Assembly: GCA_023334545.1 (NCBI GenBank)
Contig: JAADVB010000198.1
Coordinates: 1-36,417, forward strand
Length of the DNA stretch: 36,417 bases
Source: Salisapilia sapeloensis
Taxonomy: Eukaryota; Oomycota; Peronosporomycetes; Peronosporales; Salisapiliaceae
Direction of reading: 5' to 3'
The notes below the pieces were generated by a model, which saw only the letters and a program-made list of their open reading frames with translations, was not told where the DNA came from and did no database searches. Numbering within the stretch: the stretch's first letter is position 1; every line of letters begins with the position of its first letter. Made by a program: the position numbers and the translations under genes. This document shows, one piece after another, positions 10,228 to 20,567 of this stretch.

Positions 10228-10296
10228 TGACAAACCCTATCAAGTGGTGACAAACCATTCCTATCGCTGACAAACCCTCAGTGCTGTTGACAAACC
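10228..10296 (+). promoter_or_regulatory. Four TGACAAACC boxes spaced exactly 20 bases
   Basis: The 9-mer TGACAAACC occurs at 10228, 10248, 10268 and 10288. The 11-base spacers differ from one another (CTATCAAGTGG, ATTCCTATCGC, CTCAGTGCTGT), so only the core and the period are kept. The last box ends 145 bases before the ATG of the palmitoyltransferase gene. A 20-base period is about two helical turns, so all boxes face the same side of the helix. I infer a binding array for a repeated or cooperative regulator; TGAC is also a bZIP half-site and TGACA a homeodomain-type core. Confidence 0.65.
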
Positions 10297-10323
10297 TACC
10301 AACTCGTGCGCAGTGGCTCTGCT

Positions 10324-10348
10324 ATTTATATATATATATATTTATATT
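10324..10348 (+). promoter_or_regulatory. AT-rich TATATA run
   Basis: An alternating TA run lies between the box array and the ATG at 10442. It may help melt or position the promoter, or be a simple repeat. Oomycete promoters mostly lack a working TATA box, so function is uncertain. Confidence 0.4.
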
Positions 10349-10441
10349 TCGGACCAAAGGTTATATCAACACAAATAAACATCATAATTCGATACAACAG
10401 ACTTACGTGCTTCGACATCACAATCTCCGAGTCCAGCACAC

Positions 10442-12433
10442 ATGAGTGCCGAGTCCGAGCCGCCTGCAGTGTCCTACTCTGGGCAGGATGCCTTCGAGGC
10501 ATGCGCAAATGGCGATTTCCCACTAGTAGTCCTCTTGTGGGGTATGGCACTGCCCATGAACCAAAACTTGCTCACGATACGCGATGACGCTGGCAATAAC
10601 CTATTGCATTATTCCGCCAGCACAAGCGTCGATCACGTTGATACCATCCACTTTCTCCTGCAGCAACTTCACATGCAACAGCAAGCAAGTGGCAGCAGCA
10701 GCCCACCCATCCTATCTGTCGACGAAACGAATGAAGCAGGCGAAACACCTTCCATGTATTATATTCCGATTCGATCATTTTTCCGTATTGTCCTCATATA
10801 GGATTTTGTGACTCTAGTCGAGCAGCTCATGCAGGCAACTTGAGAGTACTGGATTGCCTCCTACGAACAGGCAGAGCTGATCCGTTCATCCGAGACAAGA
10901 ACGGCGACAATGTGTTCACACATGCAGCAGCGCAAGGCCATCTACCGGTCTTACAGTATCTGTATACGACAGTGGCGACCGTAGATAATACAGATGCAGT
11001 CATCGCCAAGCAAGAGCTCATGCTCCAGCATGCATGCATGAGTCAGAACAAGGCTCTAGTGTATTATTTAGTCCATATGCAGCACATCGACCCAAACAAG
11101 AAAGCCTCCAACGGCATTTCGAGCGTAGAACTAGTGGACCAGCTACATCTCGAATGGCCCCTATCCTTCTTTTCATCTTCTAAACAAAAAGTCGAGGTGC
11201 GTTTGCTACGTTATAGGCCAAGGACAAACCCATGAGACTGACTGTGTGCTGTAGACGCTAACAGAGATCCGACAGACACGCCCGACAGTGCTCTTGACTG
11301 TCAGTCTTCCGTTCTTCATCATTCTTAGCTTTTCCTATTATCTGCCGTGGTACATTGCTCTCCCTCTCCTCGTCCTCATCCTCTCCCTGTCCCTCTACAG
11401 TTTCCGTCAAGGAGGCCATCACCATCCAAATAGCTCCAAGCCAGCCAATATCCATGCATCCAAGCGGAATACAAAGGTCCACACAGAAGTGTCATTAGTC
11501 GACCCTGCGTCCGTCCAACCTTCTCCACCTCTTTCATGGATGCAGCAGACGAAACGTAGGCTCAAGTCAGCCCCGGAGATCCCAGTCGGCGTCTGGAGTG
11601 GGTGGATGTTTCTCTTCACTGCTTTCTACCTAGTTGTTTGTCTGGATGATGACTATGCAGACGTACGTGACTTGTGGATGGGCTACCTCATCGCACTTGG
11701 CATACTAGAAGGCATCTTCCTCCTCGTGTGGATACGATTGTGCTTTTACAGTGATCCTGGTATCATCCGGACATTCCCATCCGACTTTACACGCATCCTC
11801 CATCAGATCGAACAGGGCACATCCATCGACTACGACCGTGTCTGTCGCACCTGCTACGTCTTCCGTCCTGTACGTAGCAAGCACTGCTCCCAATGCAACG
11901 TCTGCATCGGCCGACTGGACCATCACTGCGTCTGGATAAACCGCTGCGTCGGTGTCGGCAACCACGTCCTCTTCCTCTTGTTCCTCTTCCTCCATATGAT
12001 CGTTCTCGCTGCATACATCGTCCTAGTCGTCGTCTGCATGTATCACCTTTTCGATACGAAAGTCATGGACATCGGATGGCAGAGTGTATGGAATAACATC
12101 CCGTGGGTCTTCTCCAGTCACCTAGAAGTCCTAGTCGTCGGTGTCTGGTCCTGCATCGCCTTATGTGGTCTCGCTATCCTGACATACCAACAAGTACGCA
12201 ACATCTGTACGAACATGACGGTGAATGAACAGATGAACTGGAGACGGTATGCGTACATGAAAGACGAGAACGGAGCGTTTAACAATACCATGGACAAGGG
12301 CTGTCGGCGCAACGTTCAAGAGTTTTTCGGAAGTGGCGATGGATACGTCACTGTTGGTGGAAATGGGAGGACGGAGGAATCAAAAGCGTCGGGGGATGGA
12401 GAGAAAGGAGCGGATAGTGCAGACGTTGTGTAG
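10442..12433 (+). CDS. Ankyrin-repeat DHHC protein S-palmitoyltransferase
   Basis: Exons are 10442-10755, 10818-11196 and 11255-12433, giving 623 residues; introns are 62 bp (GTATTA...TAG, phase 2) and 58 bp (GTGCGT...TAG, phase 0). Residues about 10-225 hold ankyrin repeats; the first intron splits GETPSI/RAAHAGN. Two membrane spans follow (about 243-280), two more (about 345-395), the DPG motif (398-400), the cysteine-rich domain (428-462) with the catalytic DHHC at 453-456 (GRLDHHCVWINRCVGVGN), then two spans and TVNE in place of the usual TTxE motif. This is the AKR1/HIP14 layout of six membrane spans with ankyrins at the N-terminus. Such enzymes attach palmitate to cytosolic cysteines, usually at the Golgi; ankyrins select substrates. 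The gene converges with the CobW gene 77 bp away. Confidence 0.93.
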
Positions 12434-12510
12434 GTAGCTTGCTGCAACATTTGTAAAACAAAGACGAGGTGGTTCTAGTCAAGCGTCTACTTGACACTTA
12501 TTCCTTGAGC

Positions 12511-13554
12511 TTACGCCAGACACTTTTCTAATCCTTGTCTCAACTCGAGTTCGTCTAATCCAGTGCCGATGAATACAATCTTGGACACTTGTTCCGTCTC
12601 CAATGGCTCCTTGGATGCATACACTTCGAACAACTCTTGCACGGCCTGTACGATAAACTTGTTGTCTTCTCCGTCAATCACGACGACACCTTTGATCCGG
12701 AATAGTTGCATCGCCTCCTCTTCTTCCCACAAGAGCGTTCCCAACCACCTTTCCAACGCATCCTGATCCAACTTGCCTGTCACTTGCACACAAGTCGTCT
12801 GCACCTGTCCTGTATGCGTGTGATTACACTCGTCCGAGCAGTTCGAATGGTCTGTTTGTCCATGTAAATCTGCTTCTACCTCCTCTGCTCTTTCGCTCGT
12901 GAACGCTCGGATTTCTAAAATGTCATCCAAATCAACTCTTCCTCGCTCCGTCCATCGACAGGTAGCCAAGGCATTCACCTGTTTAATTGCACTCTCCACC
13001 TGTCCTCGCTCCTCTTCACTATCGACCAAATCTTTCTTATTCAAGAGAATACGATCAGCGTATGCTACTTGCGCATTCGCTTCTTTCATCGTGGACGAGC
13101 GTGTGAGTTGGTTCTGGATGTTGTGACTGTCCACGAGTGTTACGATGCCATCCAGGTACAGTCTGCCTTCCAATTCAGCATCGACCCAAAAGGTAGCTGC
13201 GACTTTCCCAGGGTCTGCCATGCCAGTCGTCTCCACCAGAATGTAGTCAAACTTGTCTCGACGTTGTAAGAGACGTTCCAAGGTTTCCACCAGGTCATCA
13301 CGAACAGAGCAGCAGACACAGCCATTGCTGAGAGCGTAGAATCCGTCTAGGACATCACCGTCTGCTGCGTCTTTCGCCACAAGACTTTCGACGCCGACTT
13401 CATCGCCAAATTCGTTCTCAATGACAGCGATACGACGTCCGTGGTTTTCAGACAGGATATAATTGAGCAATGTGGTTTTACCGGAGCCTAAGAATCCGGA
13501 TAAAATCGTCACAGGTACTGCGGAAGAAGGCATACTAGTCGTCGAATCATCCAT
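12511..13554 (-). CDS. CobW/G3E-family GTPase (COG0523), likely metal chaperone
   Basis: This intronless gene encodes 347 residues from the ATG at 13554 (an upstream GTG in the same frame is unlikely to be used). Motifs: Walker A GFLGSGKTT (20-28), the metal-binding CxCC in SNGCVCC (79-82), switch motif ETTG (108-111), NKKD base-recognition (172-175), a His/Cys-rich loop HGQTDHSNCSDECNHTHTG (231-249), and a CobW C-terminal domain to the end. The family comprises nucleotide-dependent metallochaperones; eukaryotic ZNG1/CBWD members deliver zinc to methionine aminopeptidase 1. The N-terminal CPELVP-type docking motif of ZNG1 is not present here, so it may serve a different client. It is divergent from the 906-residue protein gene, sharing a 165 bp spacer. 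Confidence 0.92.
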   Translation of the reverse strand: MDDSTTSMPSSAVPVTILSGFLGSGKTTLLNYILSENHGRRIAVIENEFGDEVGVESLVAKDAADGDVLDGFYALSNGCVCCSVRDDLVETLERLLQRRDKFDYILVETTGMADPGKVAATFWVDAELEGRLYLDGIVTLVDSHNIQNQLTRSSTMKEANAQVAYADRILLNKKDLVDSEEERGQVESAIKQVNALATCRWTERGRVDLDDILEIRAFTSERAEEVEADLHGQTDHSNCSDECNHTHTGQVQTTCVQVTGKLDQDALERWLGTLLWEEEEAMQLFRIKGVVVIDGEDNKFIVQAVQELFEVYASKEPLETEQVSKIVFIGTGLDELELRQGLEKCLA

Positions 13555-13719
13555 TCTCACGGTATTTTTTCAAAATGAAAATTATTGTTACCAGGTGATT
13601 ACGGAATCAGTTATAGGAGATGAAGCTATACTATAGCTATAATCGTTACATTATACTTGATGTAGTAGAAAGCTATATTTACTATCTCTCGCCTCCACCT
13701 CTTGGAAAACAAGTGAAGA

Positions 13720-16704
13720 ATGGAATGGATGCACCATCGATTTTGGTGTGATCAAGTAATTCGCGTTTGCACATTGTCTGCTTCTCAAGTTCAACTAGAG
13801 GTATGCCTCCTGAGATCATGTAGCACTTAAGCAGGATGCTTAGTACTCGGAATTAACATTATGCTATGCACAGCACGACTTTAGCTACTTTTATTTCCGC
13901 GCGAATACGCTCATTGTTATTCGTAATGAGGTGCGTTGACAGAAATTTGAATTAATACCTTCGTCCAGCTAAAGGGCTCCGTTAACTCATCATCAAATAG
14001 ATCCGCAAGCAATGGGAGATTATATTCTCTAGTCGTAAGCACCAAATTGATGAAAGCATACTACTTCATGCAATCGACGCAGTAGAAGTCTATAAACCCC
14101 ATTTAAAAGCGCTGCTCACATATGCACAGCGATCTGGAAACCAACAAGATTCCGCACGCGATGTAGCAATAGTCTGTAGGCCACCACGTTTGCCCCACTT
14201 GTTCTCATGCAAATTACTTAGAGAAGCTCCAGATGAAGATGAACAGGATGAGTTTGTACAAATGCTGTCTAAAGAAATGGCCATGCTGCAGTTTGCTCTC
14301 GTATGGCTTCGATCCTTAATTGCTGAAAGCTGGAGTCTCCAAGCTTCTACTGACAATAGCATTCAAATGCTAAATTCAGCAGAAATCAAGTGGAAGATGG
14401 CAAATTCCAGCTTTCTCAACTTTACACGAAGCGAACGGGATCGTACAGACCACATGAAGGTTGGATTTTTGGAAGCATATTTTCGTTTGATGCTTATTAG
14501 CTTAAAAGTCTCAAGGCTATGTACGGAAATACTGACAATATATTACGTAAAATGGAACTCACCTAACATTGCTGATTAGGTAGATCACAGCGACTTGCCC
14601 CCTGAGAAGAAATATTGCCTTTGCTCTGCGTACTCGCGACGAGCAATCACCGTGTGCACAGAACTAGTAAAGGTATCTGCACAGCAAAAGTTTTATTGCA
14701 AGGAAGAAGTTATATGGTTATTTCAAGATTACACTGTCCGCTGGAAGACAGTGTTTTATACTTCTGAAATGCACATATACAACTTACGCAACTACTCTCG
14801 TACATCCACAATGCTTTGATATTATTCACTAACATGTAATTAATCTCACTACAATAGACATTGCGCACGAGTACAACAAAAAAGCTTCGAGCTTGGTGCT
14901 AGCACCACTTACTGAAAATAACCATAGGCGAGATGATGCCTATTACACGCAGATTCGACAAGAACTACGGCTCCTTCATCAAATGCATCTGACCTCATTA
15001 TTGGATGAAAAGCAACGCCTACTTTCTGTCGCATTTCCACAGACCTCATCAAAGTCATCAATTTCGAAAGGGGTAGACGTAAACTTGCCACAAGAGATAC
15101 AACCGTTATATACGATTAGCGTGGTCGACAATTTTCACTATGAATCGGATGGAGTATCTGATGAGGAATATTTTTCAATCAACGCCTTAGTTGAAGCCAT
15201 TTCCGGAAATGTAAATGTCTATATGGAAGAACAAGCAGTTGTGTCTACTGAAGTGCAAGCTAAATTAAAGGATGCCAAATACTTATCTGATCACTCTTAT
15301 CCACAACATGATGATACGAATAAAAGCAGAAGAGGTCATGCTGTCAGTCGACCTGTGAGTGCTGATTCCCGGCTTGGGACCAAGAAAGTAGCAATAACAA
15401 ATCGACCGTCTAGTGCCCATCCATCCTCTCAGTCCAAGTACAGAAATCCCAGTTTGAAGGACGAGACTTTCGATGATTACTTTGGCGAATCTAATGAAGG
15501 ATCTACACAACAAAGACGAAAACCATCGAGTACATCACCTACGTGGATAGCGATTCATATGCAATGCGCTTTGTGTGAAGTTCGAATGCCTCGATCTAGT
15601 CTACTCGCACGCGTAGTAAGAAAGCGAATTGTTGATTTACGGAAACAGTGGGGAGTAGTCTTGAATAGCTCAAAGCGGTTCAAAGTAGCATCAGCGATGT
15701 ATGATACTGTCCATGTTTGTTTGATGTGTGAAGCAATTTTGAAAGCATACACAGAAGAGCAATTTGTGAAGGAGAGGGCACGTGTCGGCAAGCAATTATG
15801 TCAAAGCACAAGCCATGCGAGATTGTCTTCATCAGACAGTGATGACGTCGGTAAGATGATCCATGCGTCCATCATCCGCTACAGCAAGAATGCTTCGATT
15901 CAGTCAGTGACAGCAGATCAAAAAAATTATAAAGAAGTTACAGCCGGTAAGCGAGCAAGACAATCTTCTACAATGAGAGGATACGATGCTCGTAATGCAA
16001 TTCAAAACGATGCTGTTCGGCCATCACATACAAAAGAAGAAAAGCAACCATGGTGGGAAGTTGATTTAGGGAATTATTTTGTCATTAACAGTGTCAGAGT
16101 TCATGTTCGAGAGCCAAGTGTGATGAACGAGGATAATCGCGACATCGTTGAACGAGAGATGTACCCCATATACATCATTTTGTCGATGAAATCGGGCATA
16201 GGAAGGGATTTAGACGACATTCTCGCGGGTAGTATCACTTATCAAGAATTTGAAAGACAATCGTCACCTACTATCGTATGGTCACTACCTCCAAATGCAC
16301 GAGGCCGTTTCATACGTATTCAAGTCGCTGGATTTAGCGCATTGCACTTAGAGTACGTGAATGCTTTCATAGAAAAGATAAGCGTAGAAGAGCGGCAGCA
16401 GCGCCAACAAAAGGTGAAGCATCAGTTAAAACGAGCGGCATTTAGAGCAACTTTAGTGACAGGGTCATGTACCAAAGCAAAAACTGATACCCCTGAAGTC
16501 AAAAGTCAAAAGAGTCCTCGAGAACCAATGGTCTCAGCCTTTTTAGACCCTGAGAAAGCCGAGAAAAAGCGAATGTCTCGGCTATATGCAAAGTTTAAGG
16601 GGCTGTTAGAAGCTAGAGCGCAGCATTACGTAGTGAAAGATGATCAGAACGACGACGGTACAGACAAACAAGTAACAGTGTCCATAGATGAGTATATTGG
16701 ATAG
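13720..16704 (+). CDS. Conserved-looking protein with F5/8-type-C (discoidin)-like domain, function unknown
   Basis: Exons are 13720-13800, 13874-13930, 14001-14520, 14584-14799 and 14858-16704, giving 906 residues. The ATG is preceded by an in-frame TGA two codons upstream. Introns are 73, 70, 63 and 58 bp. The N-terminal third is helical (FYFRANTLIVIRNEIRKQW, LLHAIDAVEVYKPHLKALL, KYCLCSAYSRRAITVCTE). Two CxxC pairs (C528/C531, C579/C582) could bind one metal. Residues about 650-798 look like a galactose-binding jelly roll of the F5/8-type-C type (GKRARQSST ... QPWWEVDLGNYFVINSVRVHV ... RGRFIRIQVAG). No signal peptide or membrane span is seen, so it is probably intracellular, unlike most discoidin proteins. 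The third intron's ends are the least certain (an in-frame GTCTCA donor at 14508 is the alternative). It converges with the channel gene 25 bp away. Confidence 0.72.
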
Positions 16705-16729
16705 GAGAATCGACATGGATGAACAAGAA

Positions 16730-18928
16730 CTAGAACTCGATAGAGCTGCTCGAACTTTGACTGGCGGACCGATCAACAAGATTTTGTCCTAGTGGTTGGT
16801 ATCGTAACAAGGTTAGCGTTCGGATATTTTCCATCACATCGTCCAACTTGCCTTCCATTTTCTGAACTCGACCTATAATCTCTTGATATTGATGACTGCC
16901 TTGTGTCTGTTGCGGTGGACTGCGTGGAATTTGCGACAAACGTTCTTTGAACGAAGTTAAAGGGGATGCCGATCGAAGTAAGCAACTATCGACCATCGAG
17001 TATAGCGGGCGTGACTTTCGCATCTGTTTGTCTTGGAAGCCTCTTTCTCCATCTAGTTCTTGGTCAACTATCGACGAAGGTGGATACAAGTTCATCCACC
17101 CATCCAACAAGTACTTCATTGTTGCATCTGCTTCATCTTGACTAACCATCGAAGCGCCGAAGATACGGGTCAGCTCGAAGCTATCGACGAAGTCGGTTTC
17201 TTCATTCGATGGGAACGACATTAAAGCTGCTTCGAGCACATCCGGACGTACGATACCGTCACAGGTCAAGTGTCCTCTGCTTACATTGTGGGCGTGAGCG
17301 ATCGACGTAACGGTGCTGTCTAAAGGCTGGTGCCCAACCAATGTATCTAGCTTCCTTTTGGATGTATGCTTTCTCCAGTCACTAATTTTCATCCTCAAAC
17401 ACCTCAACGCATTCTGCAATACTCGCCGACTGGAGAAAGATGGAATGACGCGACTGTAGACTTCATTGATTACATCGGTGTATGCATCGAGAACAATTGC
17501 CAACATCATGTTGAGCAGTAGGAGGCTTACAATGACCATGAACGACCAGTAGTACAATGTACCTAGCGGAGGATATACGTTTTGTAATATAGCATAGTCA
17601 AAATCGCCCAGTAGCATTCCAACACAAGTTTCCACGGTGCGGCCTAGAGATGCAAACTCTCGGACGCGATGTCCAAACAAGAGACAACCAGAGGTAGTAA
17701 AAACGAGGAAGATTACCACAAAGGTAATCACAAATGCTCCAAGCCGTTCAAATGTCTTACTCAGAGTCCGGGCAATGAGGTTGAGCTTCGGATGAAAGCT
17801 AAAGCGATGAAGTACCGTAATTCCAAAAGCGACAACAGTCGCCATTCCAATCACACGCAAGAGTACCATCCGTTTTGCGACAGAATGTAAGGTATTAGTG
17901 ACTGAAACTAAGCTCAGCTCTTCATCTGAATCAACCTCAAAGGCTTTTCCTACTTGGGATAGATGAAGTAAGTCGCTTTGAAGTGTATTTGAAGCATACA
18001 GCGTCAAAACGACGGATGCCCATACGCTGTAAAAGATGGTCACGAACAAAATAGCGATGCAGTCCCCTACGACCCATCCATGTCGTTGCCCAAATCTTTT
18101 GCATTTGCAAAGATTACGAAGTGGCGTGCTGAATGTAACAAGACAAAGAATAATCACAATCGCGTCGAGTAAGAATACGGCGGTATGATCATACGGATCT
18201 GCTGGTATGGGAGTGACTGTCATAGACGGAGAAATACCCCCTCCGCGATCAAACGTGACTTCAAACTCGGTGACAGCGAAGCTTTTTAACTCTCCATTGT
18301 ATGTGACAACAACGATTTCAAGCTCTTGGGTAGCTTTTTGCAGCCAAGAACCATCCTTCTGAATCTTTTCAACCGCCTTTTGAGCATCCTCTAGTTTGCT
18401 ATCGAAACTTATATGAGCTTGGGCCACTCTCATATCATTCCTGTTGTAGCAGGAAGGATAAACAGATCGGAGATATTCTGGAGATTCACAGTCCATTGTC
18501 GCTCCAATGCTCCAAGACCGAAGATCAACGGCACCAAGCACCTTGTTAAAACTGGCAACCATTCCCCAATCTGAGGATGGTAACTCGTCACCATTGTACG
18601 TCTCGCTGATGAAGACTGAAGGAATGAGCGTATTGTTCATCCAAGTGAAGATGTCTGTGATAGAGCTAACTTCGTAAAAGTCGAATGGCTGAGTAGGCGA
18701 GCTAAACGATGATGATAGGGCATTGCTCGTTTCATTCAGGGCACTTGACGGGAAGTGAACGAATAGCATGACTGTGAAAAAGATAAAGCTGATCACTGGA
18801 ATTGGAAGACGCAATGTTTGGCGGAGGACTTCCCGATCATGGCGAAGAACTGAGCAAGCATCACCTCTTGACATCCGATCCACACCTCGACGTGATTCAT
18901 CATCCAATATTGGCATTGGGATATCCAT
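16730..18928 (-). CDS. Polycystin-2-type (TRPP) cation channel
   Basis: This intronless gene encodes 732 residues. S1 is at about 41-58; a large extracellular loop (60-245, including C147 and C160) matches the polycystin/TOP domain; S2 about 250-267, S3 288-310, S4 355-373, S5 396-418, pore helix and filter about 430-445 with L440-G441-D442 (LLGDFDY), S6 458-482 (SFMVIVSLLLLNMMLAIVLDAY). The LGD filter is the one of human PKD2. The cytosolic tail has a likely coiled coil near residue 690 (IGRVQKMEGKLDDVMENIR), as in PKD2, where it drives assembly. Such channels pass cations, including calcium, in ciliary and other membranes. Neighbouring EFHB supports a flagellar role here, which is inference. 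Its 3' end lies 25 bp from the convergent discoidin-domain gene. Confidence 0.9.
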   Translation of the reverse strand: MDIPMPILDDESRRGVDRMSRGDACSVLRHDREVLRQTLRLPIPVISFIFFTVMLFVHFPSSALNETSNALSSSFSSPTQPFDFYEVSSITDIFTWMNNTLIPSVFISETYNGDELPSSDWGMVASFNKVLGAVDLRSWSIGATMDCESPEYLRSVYPSCYNRNDMRVAQAHISFDSKLEDAQKAVEKIQKDGSWLQKATQELEIVVVTYNGELKSFAVTEFEVTFDRGGGISPSMTVTPIPADPYDHTAVFLLDAIVIILCLVTFSTPLRNLCKCKRFGQRHGWVVGDCIAILFVTIFYSVWASVVLTLYASNTLQSDLLHLSQVGKAFEVDSDEELSLVSVTNTLHSVAKRMVLLRVIGMATVVAFGITVLHRFSFHPKLNLIARTLSKTFERLGAFVITFVVIFLVFTTSGCLLFGHRVREFASLGRTVETCVGMLLGDFDYAILQNVYPPLGTLYYWSFMVIVSLLLLNMMLAIVLDAYTDVINEVYSRVIPSFSSRRVLQNALRCLRMKISDWRKHTSKRKLDTLVGHQPLDSTVTSIAHAHNVSRGHLTCDGIVRPDVLEAALMSFPSNEETDFVDSFELTRIFGASMVSQDEADATMKYLLDGWMNLYPPSSIVDQELDGERGFQDKQMRKSRPLYSMVDSCLLRSASPLTSFKERLSQIPRSPPQQTQGSHQYQEIIGRVQKMEGKLDDVMENIRTLTLLRYQPLGQNLVDRSASQSSSSSIEF

Positions 18929-19334
18929 CCTTTAGTAAAGCGTCGGTCGACGATGAATTCAAAAAAGTTACCGCGAGTAAAATTGAAATCTCTTAGAAGA
19001 GTCTACGACGCTTCCTAGCTAACTGGACTGCTGGTATGAGATATGACGTGCGGATACGTGAGACTTTGTATCTGAGAAGATAGTCTAACGTAATGCCTCG
19101 AAAGGGTGGCTCTAGCCTTTCCACAGTTTTATGTAGTAACTCAACAGCGTACCCTCAGAATGATAGAAGAAAGTCACTTCACGTAGTAGCATTACGTATC
19201 AGTTAATCTTTAGCGTTATACAAAGTCCCACACGTAGACGCAATCTCACGATCTTTGCTTCTTCCAGCAATGAACGAATCTATGTGATACTCGCATTTTG
19301 AGTTCACTAAAAAGAAGATTGCTATATGTAGGTC
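18929..19334. other. Intergenic, 406 bases
   Basis: This spacer lies between the 3' end of the EFHB-like gene and the start of the channel gene, both on the minus strand. It should hold the channel promoter. No gene, repeat or RNA was recognised. Confidence 0.6.
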
Positions 19335-20567
19335 TTAAAGATTATTTTTCCACTTCATTAGTGCCAATTCACCCTGATCCTTCGCAATCAGATAGTTATT
19401 TAAGCTTTCACGAAACTCCACGATGCTGACGTATCCTTCCGGCGTGTACGTTGTAAGCTTTGATGCATGTCCCCACACCTGCAGAAATACTTCATCTGGC
19501 AATTCGTATCCAATGTTAGCGAACAGTTCTTTCATTTCTGTTTGATCTCTCGGTACTGCAAATTCCAGATCACTTACACCGCTAGCAGCAAATTCTTCGG
19601 GATTAAGCAAATTCTGACTACTGACATCATCTCCATAATTCTGTGAGTCAGCTATAGACCGGCGAGTAGGCTTAGCGATGTCAGAGCGGACGGTAGGTAA
19701 TCCAAATGCTCTTGTCTCCTTCGTATTGTTACCCCATCCAAAGTTTGCGGCACGGCCAAGATCCCGATCTGGTTGCTGCTCTTCATACGAGTATGAACCA
19801 GTGATACACATTGACGCACTCTCATTTTCATTCTTTTCCGGGAATTTTCCAAAGACTTGGTTTGAAGCGACTTCACCATGATTAGCACCAAGCCGTTTTG
19901 GTCGACCCAGTACATCAAATTGATTCTTCATGTGCTCCATACGCTGCGTTCCAACGGATCTTCCTTTAGCAGTGATATCCTCAGACTGAAGACAACCAGC
20001 GACGCCAAGTCCATTTCCCATGCGAGTTTTACTTTGGATACCGAAGCGATGTGATGCAGGTTCTACTGTCCAAGCATACTCTCTGTTCTTTTGCTCTCCT
20101 GGCCCTACAGAACCATGGGATCGTTTATACAATTCTTCATCACGCGTATTGTTTAGTGACTTAGAAGGGTACAACAACTCTTTGGCGGATTGGCCGAACG
20201 TGCCACGGATACCAAAGACGTATGCTGGATCCTTCATTTTGGAAGGTAGTTGACTGTCGTTGTAATTAAGACCACTTTTCGCGAGGGGTTCACGCTTGTG
20301 GCTTGCATAATTAGCCTCGGTCTTGTAAGCAAGAATCTCCTGAAAGTCTGTTTGAGGTCCGAATGGGAGTACGTCAGGTACATGATCACTGCCTATTGTG
20401 ACAACTCCATGCTTGGAATATCGATCTTGTTTTTGAATGTCATAAATGAGACCCGGATGAACGACGTGGGCTCCAGGTTCTGCAAAGTAGGACTTTCGAT
20501 AGCGACGAACTTGCTCCGGCGTATTGGGTCGTTCTTCTATACTTAGACAATTGACTGTACTCTCCAT
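19335..20567 (-). CDS. EFHB: EFHB (CFAP21) homologue, flagellar microtubule inner protein
   Basis: This intronless gene encodes 410 residues from the first ATG after an in-frame TAG. The N-terminal line (RPNTPEQVRRYRKSYFAEPGAHVVHPG), the repeated short FG(I)-containing blocks (YVFGIRGTFGQSAKE, HRFGIQSKTRMG), the block RAFGLPTVRSDIAKPTRRS with SQNYGDD, and the C-terminal EF-hand-like part match the EF-hand domain family member B layout. EFHB/CFAP21 lies inside the doublet microtubules of motile cilia in animals and algae. The animal protein is roughly twice as long; the variable N-terminal region is missing here, or an upstream exon was not found. The gene diverges from the coiled-coil gene across 364 bp, which could drive both. 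Confidence 0.8.
   Translation of the reverse strand: MESTVNCLSIEERPNTPEQVRRYRKSYFAEPGAHVVHPGLIYDIQKQDRYSKHGVVTIGSDHVPDVLPFGPQTDFQEILAYKTEANYASHKREPLAKSGLNYNDSQLPSKMKDPAYVFGIRGTFGQSAKELLYPSKSLNNTRDEELYKRSHGSVGPGEQKNREYAWTVEPASHRFGIQSKTRMGNGLGVAGCLQSEDITAKGRSVGTQRMEHMKNQFDVLGRPKRLGANHGEVASNQVFGKFPEKNENESASMCITGSYSYEEQQPDRDLGRAANFGWGNNTKETRAFGLPTVRSDIAKPTRRSIADSQNYGDDVSSQNLLNPEEFAASGVSDLEFAVPRDQTEMKELFANIGYELPDEVFLQVWGHASKLTTYTPEGYVSIVEFRESLNNYLIAKDQGELALMKWKNNL

Larger units (their letters stand above)
8708..10441. other. 1.7 kb divergent spacer between the bZIP and DHHC genes
   Basis: No gene was recognised; open frames are up to about 105 codons without motifs. The right end carries the regular TGACAAACC array (10228-10296) and an AT-rich TATATA run at 10324-10348, and is clearly the regulatory region of the palmitoyltransferase gene. 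The left end is the bZIP promoter. Confidence 0.55.

Noticed and set aside
11705-11995. 96-codon acidic minus-strand frame opposite the DHHC exon
   Set aside because: Antisense shadow of the conserved cysteine-rich domain.
14673-14720. Possible extra intron starting GTATCT in the discoidin-like gene
   Set aside because: The frame reads through as a plausible helical segment and joins correctly to the last exon, so no intron is needed.
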